The notes beneath the pieces were generated by a model that saw only the letters and a program-made list of their open reading frames with translations, was not told where the DNA came from and made no database searches. From Citrus sinensis (lineage: Eukaryota > Streptophyta > Magnoliopsida > Sapindales > Rutaceae), in contig NC_068559.1 of the NCBI RefSeq assembly GCF_022201045.2, positions 3,198,501-3,262,500 of the forward strand: 64,000 bases of DNA. Reading direction: 5' to 3'. Both the position numbers and the translations under genes were made by a program. Below are positions 10,701 to 22,571 of this stretch, one piece after another. Numbering within the stretch: the first letter of the stretch is position 1; every line of letters starts with the position of its first letter.

Positions 10701-12600
10701 GGGCGAATTGCAATAGGAACCTCTAAATCAGATTCGCCTGATTTTGTCACCCACGCAACCTGGAAAACAAATTATCCCAGTGTTCATACTTCTTTCCTTT
10801 GCCATATAGCATTTTTCAAATTACTCTTCAGAAAAATATAGTAAAGGAATGAACTCCATTGTTCTTAAAAGAAAAGCTAATAAACAATATAGAATAGGAG
10901 TTTTCTTTAACCAAACACCTCCAATCTAAAAGCAGCTAACACAATACTACTTACTAAACACAAAAGTAGAAGTGGGAAGAAATATATGGATCAGTTTCTA
11001 ATGAAAACAAACTCTATAAAATGTTTGCATGCAACACAAACAAGAGATGCATGTTTATAACCTAGATCACTAGTACTCCTTCCAATAGCAGACAACCCAG
11101 ATATTTAAGGAACATTCCAACATGTTCCTGAAGGGAAGAGTAACTGTGTAAGTCACACTCCACATTAAAGTGAACATTTTCCAAAAGAGTAACCAAGGAG
11201 TTTAAAAATGACAGATGAAAAATGACATACGAATCACATAGATGAAATTCTACACAAAAGATGTTACCAAAATTTCATATTACCATCGTGCAAAAGAACT
11301 CAAACTCTTACCTCTGGAGCAAATCCCTCAATGTGATCCTTCTCCTTTTGTAAAACAGTGGGGGATACGAAGAGAGGAAAGTAACAATTCTGAATTTTCA
11401 TTTTTTTGATTTCTGCATCAAAGAATTTCTGCATATTGAAACCATTAATTAGTCAATCATACAGATATTCAATCTAAATCTTTATTAAGCACAATAAACC
11501 AGATACTCCAACCAAAACAACAGTTTCATGAATGGAAGAGTATCGATATAAAAGAATAAACATTAATGGACTTAGAAATGAGCTTCAAACTTACCTGCAT
11601 GGTCTCCCAAATTGAAATTGCCCAAGGCCTCATGATATAACAACCAGAAATATCATAGTATTCAATCATTTCACCATTGACAACTACCTACAGAGATTGA
11701 ATAGGAATAATTTTAAGATTCAATGCTTTCAAGCAAGTATATGAACTCTATAAATACAAAACTCAGTGAATAGCAAAAGCATTGGACCAGCAACCCCAAC
11801 GCACATGCCTGCATGATTATAGATCTCAAGGTAGAGGTGAATCAGAACATATGTGGTCAGCCAAAAAAAATGACAAAGAAGCAATAAACCAAGAGGGGTG
11901 ATACAACCCAATTCAGGGATGACCATCTCTCTAGAGTCAACAGCCACTAAACATTACCTACAAGAGTTTATGTACAAATGATAAAACCGTTTTGCCAACT
12001 ATTTCAGAGAACTCCTAACTTCTGCCACAGAATGGAATTCTTTCTTTAACATCTTTTTCCATTTCGGTACTAGGAGTACAGAATTTCAATCAAGTATTGA
12101 CCAAACAAATTGCTAACAAATTTCTATCAAGCATTGACCACAGAAATTTTCAAATATTGATGCTCTACATATCAAAAAATGATCTACTTTAGATGATGAG
12201 TGGCTAGGATACTTTTTTTTTCCCCCAAAAAACATGAGTGATTGATAGGATAATTAAAACCAATGAAATATGCTTACGTACAATCATTGGAGGAACTCAA
12301 AAGTACAAAACTAAACACCTTAAACATACCTCTGAATACCATTCACCAAAGTTATCATCTTTCTTGTAGGAGAGACCTAAGCCAGTTTCTTTCTTCAACT
12401 CCTTCTTCTTACCTCCTACAAAAGTTAACAACACAGAATTAGGAGAATACTCAAATCAGACAGATATCGGACATGCATCAGCAAGCACAAAATACATAAA
12501 TGTCATACACTCGTGAACCTTAACAGTAGTACTTACCACCGCCCGCATCAGCTTTAGGCTTTGCTTTAGCTATAGGCTTTTTCTCCTGACCACCAGCCAT
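7742..12600 (-). CDS. PRORS-Cyt: cytosolic prolyl-tRNA synthetase
   Basis: Class II enzyme that charges tRNA-Pro with proline in the cytosol. Twelve coding exons on the minus strand, all GT-AG: 12600-12537, 12415-12330, 11687-11595, 11428-11312, 10759-10572, 10122-10056, 9736-9614, 9496-9344, 9141-8857, 8712-8494, 8122-8029, 7806-7742. The frame stays open and gives 517 aa, close to the roughly 530 aa of the Arabidopsis cytosolic enzyme. Residues 1-30 are lysine-rich. The catalytic core holds [17 protein letters not shown] (137-153), motif 2 [18 protein letters not shown] (about 172-189) followed by QEGHTAF, and the motif 3 region [15 protein letters not shown] to [16 protein letters not shown]. 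The anticodon-binding part contains [12 protein letters not shown] and [18 protein letters not shown]. The C-terminal ProRS-type domain ends in WTYWGRSY. No plastid or mitochondrial transit peptide is seen. Intron 1 lies in the 5'UTR. Confidence 0.96.
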
Positions 12601-13068
12601 TTTCTAAACTAAATCCTGAACACAATACATGAACATCCATTCAGATACAAGTACTGAACTGCTAACCAAACTAAATCGACTCATACATAACTAGACTTTA
12701 GCTAATCACCAAACAGCAAAATACATAAACCCAAAAGCCAAACTTATCCGAAGAAAACCTTCGAATAACTTCTATCAATTAATTGGATCAGAAAAAAACA
12801 ATCTTCAAAGCACCGACACGCCAGACATTACAAAATGCCAAAGATGAGCTCAAAATGCTACATATTCCAATAATCCATTCATTCCATTAATCGTATTGAT
12901 AGTCTACTTCAAGTCATACATAAATAAAAGTTCATAGAAATTATTACAAAAACAATAAAACTCACAAACGGTGGTAACTGCGTGGGGTGCGGCGAGCGTG
13001 TGCTGCTTTTTGTTCTGTTCTTTGCCGCTGAGCTTTCAGATCAGTTGTTTTGTTTTTAATTAAATAAA
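12601..13068 (-). promoter_or_regulatory. 5'UTR, 5'UTR intron and core promoter of ProRS gene
   Basis: Going upstream of the ATG, a 15-nt UTR piece (12601-12615) is preceded by an acceptor, and a matching GTGAGT donor lies at 12965-12960, giving a 350-bp leader intron. The first UTR exon would lie near 12966-13025. A Mutator-like element ends at 13069, so only a very short original promoter remains before transposon sequence. Confidence 0.55.
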
Positions 13069-15853
13069 GGGTTTTTCTATGATGTTGTAATTTTTTTTAC
13101 AGCATTAATAATATTTTAATTGTGTATCATTAGATTAAATTTAATGGTATATAATATTTGTATTAAAAATAAAAATAAAAATAATAGTAAACAGATGGTT
13201 AACCTTGGAGAAATTTTGAAAAATAATTGTGACCACCCTTAGAGTTTGAAGTAATTTCACTTAAATAACATATTTTATTTAAAATTACTTTTTAACTCTC
13301 CTTTAAATTTATATTGTGATAATTTTTTTTAAATAAATCTTTCAAAATCTATTACCATTAAGTATAAAATATAATATGAAGTATGTTATTTAACACAAAT
13401 CAAATAAATAAGTTACAATTGTAAAATTAATTATATATAATATAACACTAGTAAATAACATAACTAAATATATATACTTAAGTAAATGTCATAAGTACAT
13501 CAATAAACTCATTGGTGAGATTGCTTGTAATCTAAAAAAACTTAATCACACATATTTTAATAAAATTTAATATCTTATATCAAAATATTCATTATTTTAT
13601 TTATTATTAAGGACCGTTGTATAATTGATTATGAAGTATATATTATTTTTAACACTAATTTAATATATCTATTCTCTAAGCTTTTTATTTAGGATTTCTC
13701 TATAATATTGTATGAGTTTTTACAGCATTGATAATAGGATTGTTGTGGACTCTTAGATGTTAGGGTTTTCATGTTTACCATTCATTTGACATAATGAATA
13801 AAAAATTAGTTATTTAAATCATAACATGTAATCTTCATGTTGCAAGTAAATATATATTTTTTATTTTTAATTAATTGATAAAAGAAAATTTATATTATAA
13901 TGGATAAAAATCCCACAATCAATAATGGGATCATTAGATTTAATATTAGAATCTTTACCCTTAATTTAATTTTAATGGATAAGTAATTATGTAACAAGTA
14001 ATCTGCAAGTTGTGATATTTTTTCATATTTTAAATTATTTTTTATCTAATCAATCGATAAATATTTTAAATCATCAAAAAATGAAAGAAATACAAATAAT
14101 TTTGGAATTAAAATTATTATGTATTAATCCTCTTACTTTACAATTTTACATTTTTTTCACTTTTACATTTAGTATTAGAAATATATTTAATAGCATTAAA
14201 AAATGTAATTAATAAGTAATGTTATTTCAATAATACTTTATATAAAGATATTACATAAAGTCTTATAATAATTTGTATTGTCTGAATTTAATTACAAACC
14301 ATTAATACCTAAACAATAATGATAATAGAAGTTATTGTAATAAAATATTTTTATATATTTTATTAGTAATATTATGAGTCACAACAAATGAGAAATATTT
14401 TATTCACCAATGAAAAAAATATATATATGGCTATATAAATATATAGTGAGAAATATTTTAATTTAAATTTTTAACAAAAAATTAAACTATTAATTTCATG
14501 CAATTCAATTGCGGAGGATATGACAATATAAAATGTTGTTTTGACTTTTAATATTAACCATTAGACTATAAAACATTAATGGCTCAAATATTGTGTCAAA
14601 ATTTTAAGTTCAAGTATCCCAATCCATGTCTTTAAAATGGAAATATAAAAACATGCAATGAATTTTTTTCTCATTTTGTCATTAAATATTATTGGATGCA
14701 ATATTTTATTTATTGTCACTATTACTTATCATAATAAAAGCAATGACTCTTAGTAACATAAAAAATTTATAATTACAATCAAAGAATAATAATAAAATAA
14801 TTTTTCATGATTCATAAACTAAAGTTAATTAGGAATATCTGTTAGATTAAACTTTTATGAAATTAACTAAGTGACATTTGAAAATAAAATGAAAACAAGC
14901 TTATTAAAGTTAAATTTTATAAGGCTTGGATAATTTTCTACCATGTAAATAAAAATATAAAAAAGATTTTCTTTCCTATTTTTTTCCACGTAAATATTAT
15001 TGGAGGTAATATTTTATTCATTGTCACTAGTAATTACCGTAATAAAAATAATGACTCTTAGTAACATAAAATTTTATAATTACAATCAAAGGATGTCAGT
15101 AAAATAAATCTTTCATGATTCATAAACTAAGGCTCATTAGGAATATATATTAGATTTAACTTTTATGAAATTAACAAAGTGATATTTGAAAATAAAATGA
15201 AAATATATAGCCTTGTCAAAATTGAAATTCCTATCATGTAAGAATATTAATTATAAGATAAACAAAAATAATATATACTTTATGATCAATTATACAATGG
15301 TCTTAGTATTATATAAAATAATGAGCATTTTAATATGCGATTTTAAATTTTATTAAAACATGAGTGATTAAATAGTTTTTAAGTTACAAGCAATCTCACC
15401 AATGAGTTTATTGATGTAACTATGACGTTTACTTGAGTATATGTACTTAGTTGTGTTATTTATTAGTATTATATCATTTATAAATTTTGTAATTGTAATT
15501 TATTTATTTGATTTATGTTAAATAACCTACTTCATATTATATTTTATACTTAATGGTAATAGATTTTTGAAGATTTATTTATAAAAAATTATCACAATAC
15601 AAATTTAAAGGAGAGTTGAAAAGTAATTTAAAATAAAATATGTTATTTAAGTGAAATTGCTTCAAACTCTAAGGGTGGTCACAGTGACTTTACAAAAATT
15701 TCTCCACGTCTTAAATGGTTAACAAAGTGCTTACCATTATTTTTATTTTTTGCTTTAGCAAAAATATTGTATACCATTAGATTTAATCCAATGATACACA
15801 ATTTAAACATTATTCATGCTGTAAAAAAAAATTACAGCATCCTAGAGGGACCC
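13069..15853. mobile_element. non-autonomous Mutator-like element (MULE), 2.8 kb
   Basis: Long terminal inverted repeats of about 465 bp (13069-13531 and 15384-15853) with a perfect 9-bp target duplication TTAAATAAA (13060-13068 and 15854-15862), the signature of Mutator-like elements. Ends read GGGTTTTTCTATGATGTTG on the left and, complemented, GGGTCCCTCTAGGATGCTG on the right. There is no transposase ORF. The interior holds a ~230-bp direct duplication (about 14670-14900 and 14975-15210) and a decayed extra TIR-like end at 13686-13740, suggesting an older nested or rearranged copy. Confidence 0.92.
14670..15210. repeat. ~230-bp direct duplication inside the MULE
   Basis: Two diverged copies share runs such as AATGACTCTTAGTAACATAA, TTTATAATTACAATCAAAG and TTTCATGATTCATAAACTAA. 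They sit tandemly, separated by ~75 bp, in the internal region of the element. They are non-coding. Confidence 0.8.
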
Positions 15854-15862
15854 TTAAATAAA

Positions 15863-16259
15863 TGAAAAAAAATGCAGGCATTTCAGCCGCCCCCTGCCAG
15901 AAATCTAGGTGGGTTAGCAAAGTGTAAACACAGAAGTCAGAACTAGGGTTGGCAAAAACGGGTCCGGGTATCACAATGCCCAGACCCGGCACAATTTTTA
16001 AATATCCGGCCGGGGTTTAATCCGAGTACCTAAATTTGTATTTTTTTAAATATTATATATGTATATTTTTTTTGTAATTTTATAAGTTTTAAATTTATTT
16101 TAATAAAATTTGACATGAAAATATAAATTTTAAGTGTTTAAAACTTTAGACACGTGTAATAGATGAGTCACATAAATATAAATATTTAAAATAATATATA
16201 TTTTATAATTTTTTTTAATAAAATCCGGGACCGAATTTATCAAGTGATGTCTAGGTAAG
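15863..16259. other. gene-free stretch with relic hAT-like sequence
   Basis: Contains TAGGGTTGGCAAAAACGGGT near 15940 and several CCCGG-type motifs (as in ACCCGGCACAA), which recall the TAGGGATGGCAA ends and GC-rich interior of the hAT elements at 29633 and 45959. The right end and target duplication were not found. Confidence 0.35.
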
Positions 16260-18665
16260 AATACAAACTATAATTGTAATTGTTAAAAAAAAAAAAACAC
16301 ACACACACACACACTCTCTCTCACAGAGAAATGCAAGTGATCACAAAATGTAAGTTCTTATTTCAGTTCTAACTTTTGTAGTCCACTCATCTAATCAGGT
16401 GGTGAATTTTGTAATTCATAAAAATACTTACGCATTATCCAATAGATAAGTTACCCAATTTCAATAGTAATTATAACAACAATTCTAATTACAACTACAA
16501 CTATTAATTACAATTAAAACTATAATTATGATTATAGTAAAATCATAAGATAATAAGCTTCGATCATACAGATACACAATTGTATTTTAATATTGTAGAC
16601 TTGAAATCCACAAACTTCATTTTCATTTTTTTTATATTTGTTGCATATAAATTCGAATAGACCGTGTTCTCATTGGGGTGCTTACTTTGTTTGGGTGTTG
16701 GAATGGATCATTATAAATTACCAAAATATCCTAAGTTACTTATTGTCCGTATTATTATTATTGTTGTTGTTGTTGTTGTTATTATTATAGTAACAACAAT
16801 GTGATGATGATGATGATGATAATGACGACAACGACAACAACAATAATAATAATAACGATGATGACGACGACAATGATAATAATAAAATATTAAAAATATT
16901 TTAATCAGCATACAAGTACTAGATGATTCGTCGTTTATAGTTTTGTTAACATCCAATAAGATTAGAGACGAACGATGTGTCATCCATCTTGTTATTACAA
17001 CCGATGTGTAAATATGCATCATCGTTAATGTTTTCAACAAAAACTACCTATTGTTGTTATCGTTACTATAGAGACATCTTGTCACTGTTATTATTTCTTG
17101 AAGAATGATGCATCGCATGCATAATTAATTTCAAAAGGATTTTAATAAAAGTAAGCGATTTTTACTGTTTCTAACAGTTGCATGGATTGTAATTGTAAAA
17201 GTTAAATTAAAAAAAACACACACACACAAACACAGAGAAATGGGAGTGATCACAACATTTGAGTTCTAATTTCAGTCCCAACTTCTGTGGACCACTTATC
17301 TATTAGATGATAAATTTTTAATTTATAAAATTACTTATCTGCATTCTAGTACATGAGATACCCAATTTTAATAGTAATTATAATAACAATTATAATAACA
17401 ATTAAAACTACAATTATGATTATAGTAAAATAACAAGATAATGAACTTCAGTCAGAGAAATACACCATTGTATTGTAATATTACAGACTTGAAATCCACA
17501 AACTTCATTTTTACTTTTTTTTCCCATATTTGTTGCATATGTAATTAGAATAGGTTGTATCTCCATTAGGATGCTTATTTTGTCTTGGAATCAGAATGTA
17601 CCGTTTCAAGTTACCAAAATGTCATTATTTAATTATTGTTCTTAGTATTATTATTATCTATTATTGTAGTAACAACAACAATAATTATGATGATAATGAT
17701 CATGATGATGATGGTAATAATAATAACAATGACAATGCTAATAATAAAATATTAAAAATATTTTAGTTGCCACACAGGTACTAAATGATTCATCATTTAT
17801 AATTTTGTGTAGAAACAACTTGACTTCTAGAAAAATTATGGACGAATGGTGCGTCATCCATTTTATTACAACAATTGACATGCATAAATATTATGTGCCG
17901 GCGCATTCTATTTATGTATCGTCATTTATTTATTTTTTTAAAAAATGACTTGTATTTCTTATCCTTATTTTGTAGACGTCATGTCATCTTATTTATTCTT
18001 TGAAGAACGACACGTCATTTGTGGTGTTGAATTCTAAATGATTTTAATAAAAGTAAGCAATTGTACGGTTTTTAATAGTTGCATGGAATAATAATTATTA
18101 CAATTGTAATTGTTAAAATAAACACACACAGAGAGAAATGCAAGCGATCGCAACTATTGAGTTATAATTTCAGTCCCAATTTCTGTAAGCCACTCACCTA
18201 TTAGATGATGAGTTTTTTAATTTATAAAATTACTTATCTACAATCCAATAAATGAGTTACTAATTTTAATAGTAATTAAAATAACAATTTCAATTAAAAC
18301 TATAACTATTAATTACAGTTAAAACTATAATTATGATTATAGTAAAATAATAAGATAATAAGCTTCAGTTATAGAAATACACCATTGTCTTCTAATATTG
18401 TAGAATTGAAATCCACAAACTTCATTTTTATCTTTTTTTTTCATATTTGTTGCACATGAAATTTAGAATAGCGTGTGTTTCAATTTGAGTGCTTATTTTA
18501 TCTTAGAATTAGAATGGACTATTACAAGTTACCAAAATGTCATTGATTAGTTATTGTCCTTAGTACTATGATTATCTATTATTATAGTAACAATAATACT
18601 GATGATGATGATAATAATAGTAGTAATAATAATAATGACAATGATAATAATAATCATCAATAAAA
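16260..18665. repeat. three-unit tandem duplication, ~0.9 kb period
   Basis: Three diverged units begin at about 16260, 17190 and 18108. Each opens with a (CA)n tract followed by CAGAGAAATG, then ATTTCAGT, long AAC/ATT-rich runs, GACTTGAAATCCACAAACTT, and a TAGTAACAACAA plus (GATGAT)n block. The first two end in ATTTTAATAAAAGTAAGC and GTTGCATGGA. The third is truncated after its trinucleotide block. No ORF is shared by the units; the 109-codon minus-strand ORF at 16711-17040 is trinucleotide-repeat translation. Confidence 0.85.
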
Positions 18666-19560
18666 TATAAATGTGCTTTCTCTCTCTTGTTTATCATTTT
18701 CCTATGTATAATAATTATTTAAAGATTGTATTTATTAAATATATTAACTTTTATTTCATAGTTACTCAAATAAGACTTAAATGAAATTAACATAAGTAAT
18801 ATTATTTTATCCAAAGAAATTATAAATAAATAAGTGATTTTAATTACTATCTTTTGTGGCGTATATATATGTGTTATACATCTTTGAATCTGAATCTATG
18901 AAATCTCAGAATAAATCTATTAATATCTTCTAAGCTACCAAATTTTAGGAGAGATTAAATACAAAACAAATAATAAGTGAGGAAACGAAAATGGTAGCAA
19001 AGAGGAGAGAAAATGTTGGCGGCAGAGAGTGAAAGATATTACAAAATGTTGGAGAAGAAAAAACGGATGCGAGGAGAGAGAAAATGTACATAAATAATAA
19101 GATCTAAAAAGACTAACACCATTTAATCTAACTATTAATAAGATTTTAATCCAAATGTCTAAACTAATGTAAAATTATACTACTGTTGATTCACCTCCTA
19201 TTTATATGTTTATTAAAAGTGTTAGTCTATTTCAACTAAAATTTATTACTTAAAAATTTTAAGACAATTATCCATTGACTACATGTTTTTTCATTTTTAA
19301 AAAAAATACATATATATATTTTTTTTTATAAAATTCCACTTGAGATTTACAAAGTGTATCATTGCTCTGCTCCCATGCATCATTACCTTGTTAAAATATT
19401 GTTGACATCAGAGAGTTAAAATTGTCCTTTGAACCGAACGCACAAAAAGGACAACATATTCCATTGACAAAAATGACCACCAACTACTGGTGTGTTGCTG
19501 TTACCCCTAATACCCAAATCAAACCGAAAAAAAAGAGATAAAAACACAAAACATATACCC
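18666..19560. other. gene-free AT-rich stretch
   Basis: Contains GAGAGAAAATG-type purine runs at about 19000-19090. No coding or RNA gene is recognisable. Confidence 0.4.
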
Positions 19561-19586
19561 AAATCAAGATTTCAGAAAACCAAATC

Positions 19587-19787
19587 AAGTCATGGCTAAT
19601 ATATGAAGGTTTATTGCTGTTGGGCATCATAGCAGTAATGTTAACAATTGCAGGAAATGCTCAGTATCACATCCACAAAGTCGCTTACGAACACCTGAAG
19701 CACATCGGTAATAACATGTGGGATTTGACGATGGAGAAAAGGGACAAGAAGCTTATCGAACAGCCCTCCAGCGCTTCCTCCAATTAG
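19587..19787 (+). pseudogene. NDUFA1 (complex I MWFE subunit) relic without start codon
   Basis: An uninterrupted 65-codon frame from 19590, ending at TAG 19785-19787, reads SWLIYEGLLLLGIIAVML..., then GNAQYHIHK, LKHIGNNMWDLTMEKRDKK and a short tail. This matches the plant NDUFA1/MWFE subunit of mitochondrial complex I, a ~65-aa single-membrane-span protein with conserved LGII, GN(A/S)QYYIHK and RDKK motifs. The codon where ATG is expected, just before SWL, is AAG (19587-19589). Family positions such as the HGRPKHIG block are changed (YEHLKHIG here). It has no intron and the window shows no second copy. It is most likely a retrocopy or decayed paralogue; translation from a non-AUG codon or an unseen upstream exon cannot be excluded. 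Confidence 0.7.
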
Positions 19788-19929
19788 ATGTTGATTCGCT
19801 TTCTGAAAGCTTTACTAGTGTACTGAATAAAGTGCTCATATGGTATTCTAGCTTTGCTTGTGAAGAGTTAAGCAGATGCAAAATCACGCTCATTTTCTTA
19901 TCTTTTGTGCGTGAATCTACTTAATTTTT

Positions 19930-22330
19930 TAAATTTTTCTTTGGAAAAAGTACTTTGTCCAACCATGAATTTATTTATTATTTATTTGCAAGATTTTTTA
20001 TTTGATAATTATTTATTTTCATAAGTAACTTCAATTATCTAATTTATTTATTGTTTATTTCAAATACTTTTTATTTGGTTATTATTTTTTATTTTAAAGA
20101 TTTTTTTGGTAATTACCCCTCTTGGACTAAAAAGTCCTATTTTTATGCTGGACAAAGTAGTCATTTTTGGTTTTATGGGCAAATTATTATTTGACTAATA
20201 TTTCATTAAAGACCCTGATGGTGTTATGAGGGGAGTGGAGCAGTGATATATTTTGTAAACTTCAAGTAAATTGTTGCAAAAAAAAAAGTATATTTTTGAG
20301 TAAAAAATCAATTGGTTAGTGGATAATTTTCCAAAATTTTAATAGTTATTTCAAATCTTTTTTGTTGTGCAATCTAATAATTGCTGAATTAGTACCATTA
20401 AATGCTACTTTAACTTTCAATATTTACCATTAGATTGCATGAAATCCATTTCTTTCTATTTTCATAATAAACTATATATTATTTAGTTATTTACATTATT
20501 AACCCTTATCTTTCTTTTCAAATATTATTTTTTAGGTATCTTTCATATATTTTGTTTAGAGGTGAAATTTTTTTGAAAAATAATGGATTATTTAAATTTA
20601 CAGGATTAAGATCTATTCAAACTTCAATTAATTTCATATATATTATATTTCAAATGAAAAACAAGGCCATGAATACAGAAATCTACTTCATGGAATTCTG
20701 GAATTGATACATGAATTTGGGAACTGAGACATGAACAAAACAAAATTTTAGTCTTGAATGGGATAGAATTGATTAGATGAGTAGGGTTACTTGTTAGGCT
20801 ATGAAATCTTTATTTTGAGACGTGGTTAGGCTCTTACATTTTTTGTTTGCTTCTCGAACCTTTGTCAAATGCTTCCTTCATGATGAAATGAAATAAATAA
20901 AACAAAATAATGGTTCCTGTTGAGAAATTATTAGTACAATAAAATATTTTCTCACTTGCTGCCGCGCATAGACTCTGCTTCTAAACATCAAAATCCTGAA
21001 GACCACTAATGATAAAAGTTATATCTAAATACGTCGACCTAGACTATTGAGAATTGCCAAGGACAAACAGGATTCTGCTGGTGCTAGTTTATCAACTATG
21101 GCTTTCAAATTTTCATCTTCAAATTATAATCCTCAAGTAAGCTAATGAATTAATTTTTTCCCAATATTTTATAATAATTTAATATACTTTTTTAGAATTC
21201 AAACAAATTTTAAGGGATTTTTTTTTTGTTTTTTTGGTTTGGTTGATGGCAAAATTTAGAACCCAACATCGAATTAATAAAAAAAGTCTAATATTCTCAG
21301 GAGATGCTCAAGACTTTGTATGTTGGATTGAGCTGGCTATAAGAGGTGCGTGATAAAACTGTGTTTCAAAAATAATGAAAACATCAAAGATTACAAGATA
21401 GAATAAAGTTGTGGAAGCAAAAGATTAAAAACGAATGGAGAATCCGAGAAAGTCCAAAGAAGAAGAAAGAAATTATGGAGATCAAAAGATAGAAAGGAAA
21501 GAGGAAAATGATTTTCTTTACTCAAAATTAGGGCTAATAACGTTAATTGTGATAGCCTAAAAGTTTAATTATTATTATTTTTTTTTGTCAAAGTTTATAT
21601 ACGAACACACGACCAATTTTCAACGAATATAAAAATAAAAATATAATCTAGTGCCAGAAAAATCTTTTTGTTTTTTTGATATGTTATCTAATAAGTATTT
21701 CTTCGTATGTGTATTTTTCAATCAATCATAAAAATATTAGTGTGTTTATAGTGAAAGAACAATGCAACTGCACTACATAAGACTCTCTTAATTGTTAATA
21801 TTAGTTGGTCGTAAATGTTATCTTAACTTCTTTTTATCCACAAAAAGAATATATTAATCAATATGATTGTCAACTTATTTTTTGTATTATTATTATTATT
21901 ATTATTTGGCATGAGGAAGGAAGAATTGTACTTCTATACTTGTCATACGATTTTTCTGTAGTTGGCAAAAATTATCATACAGTCAAGATAAACGCATAAA
22001 AAATTGGATGCAAATACACTATATATTGAGCAACCCAAACATTTGTTTTTTTTTTTTTGGTTTAGTAATAATTATACAGAAATCACTATTATACAGAACA
22101 ATCCAAACACAATTTACAGCTGAAGAATAAAAGCAATTAGATTTAATCAAAAAATAAAAATAAAAGCAATTAGTTTTAAATTTTCATGGTATAAATAAAT
22201 CGGTATTTTACAGTTTTCTGGAAACCTTGAGACCTAAACAAATATTTATTACTTGAAAACAGACTATATATATTAGTGATTTCTGTATACATAGTCAAAA
22301 CATATAATTATGAAATGATTTTTTTATCAC
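19930..22330. other. gene-free AT-rich stretch
   Basis: AT-rich sequence with poly-T runs. A short ATG-led frame at ~21099 is only a dozen codons before a possible donor and has no family I recognise. No transposon ends with target duplications were found by eye. Confidence 0.35.
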
Positions 22331-22456
22331 ATCTAGTTTAGGTGCAGCTAAACCCTACCGCTATTCAAAATATTCCTCCACTTCCGCTTTCTCTACTTCA
22401 CAAAGTCACCAGAAGCACCCACTCCATCTCACCAACTCCTAGTTTAAACCTCATTC

Positions 22457-22464
22457 TATATATA
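22457..22464 (+). promoter_or_regulatory. TATA box of first dirigent gene
   Basis: TATATATA about 108 bp upstream of the ATG at 22572, preceded and followed by the C-rich sequence usual around plant transcription starts. Confidence 0.55.
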
Positions 22465-22571
22465 CAATCACTCCCACACCCTCCAATATATCCATCCTCC
22501 AAATCCCAAAACGAAAGAAATTCTCTAAGTCCGAATCCTGTTGATTCATCATCACACTCACAATTCATAGC

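Noticed and set aside
16711-17040. 109-codon minus-strand ORF rich in His, Tyr, Cys and Ile
   Set aside because: It is translation of trinucleotide repeats within the tandem triplication, not conserved in the other two units.
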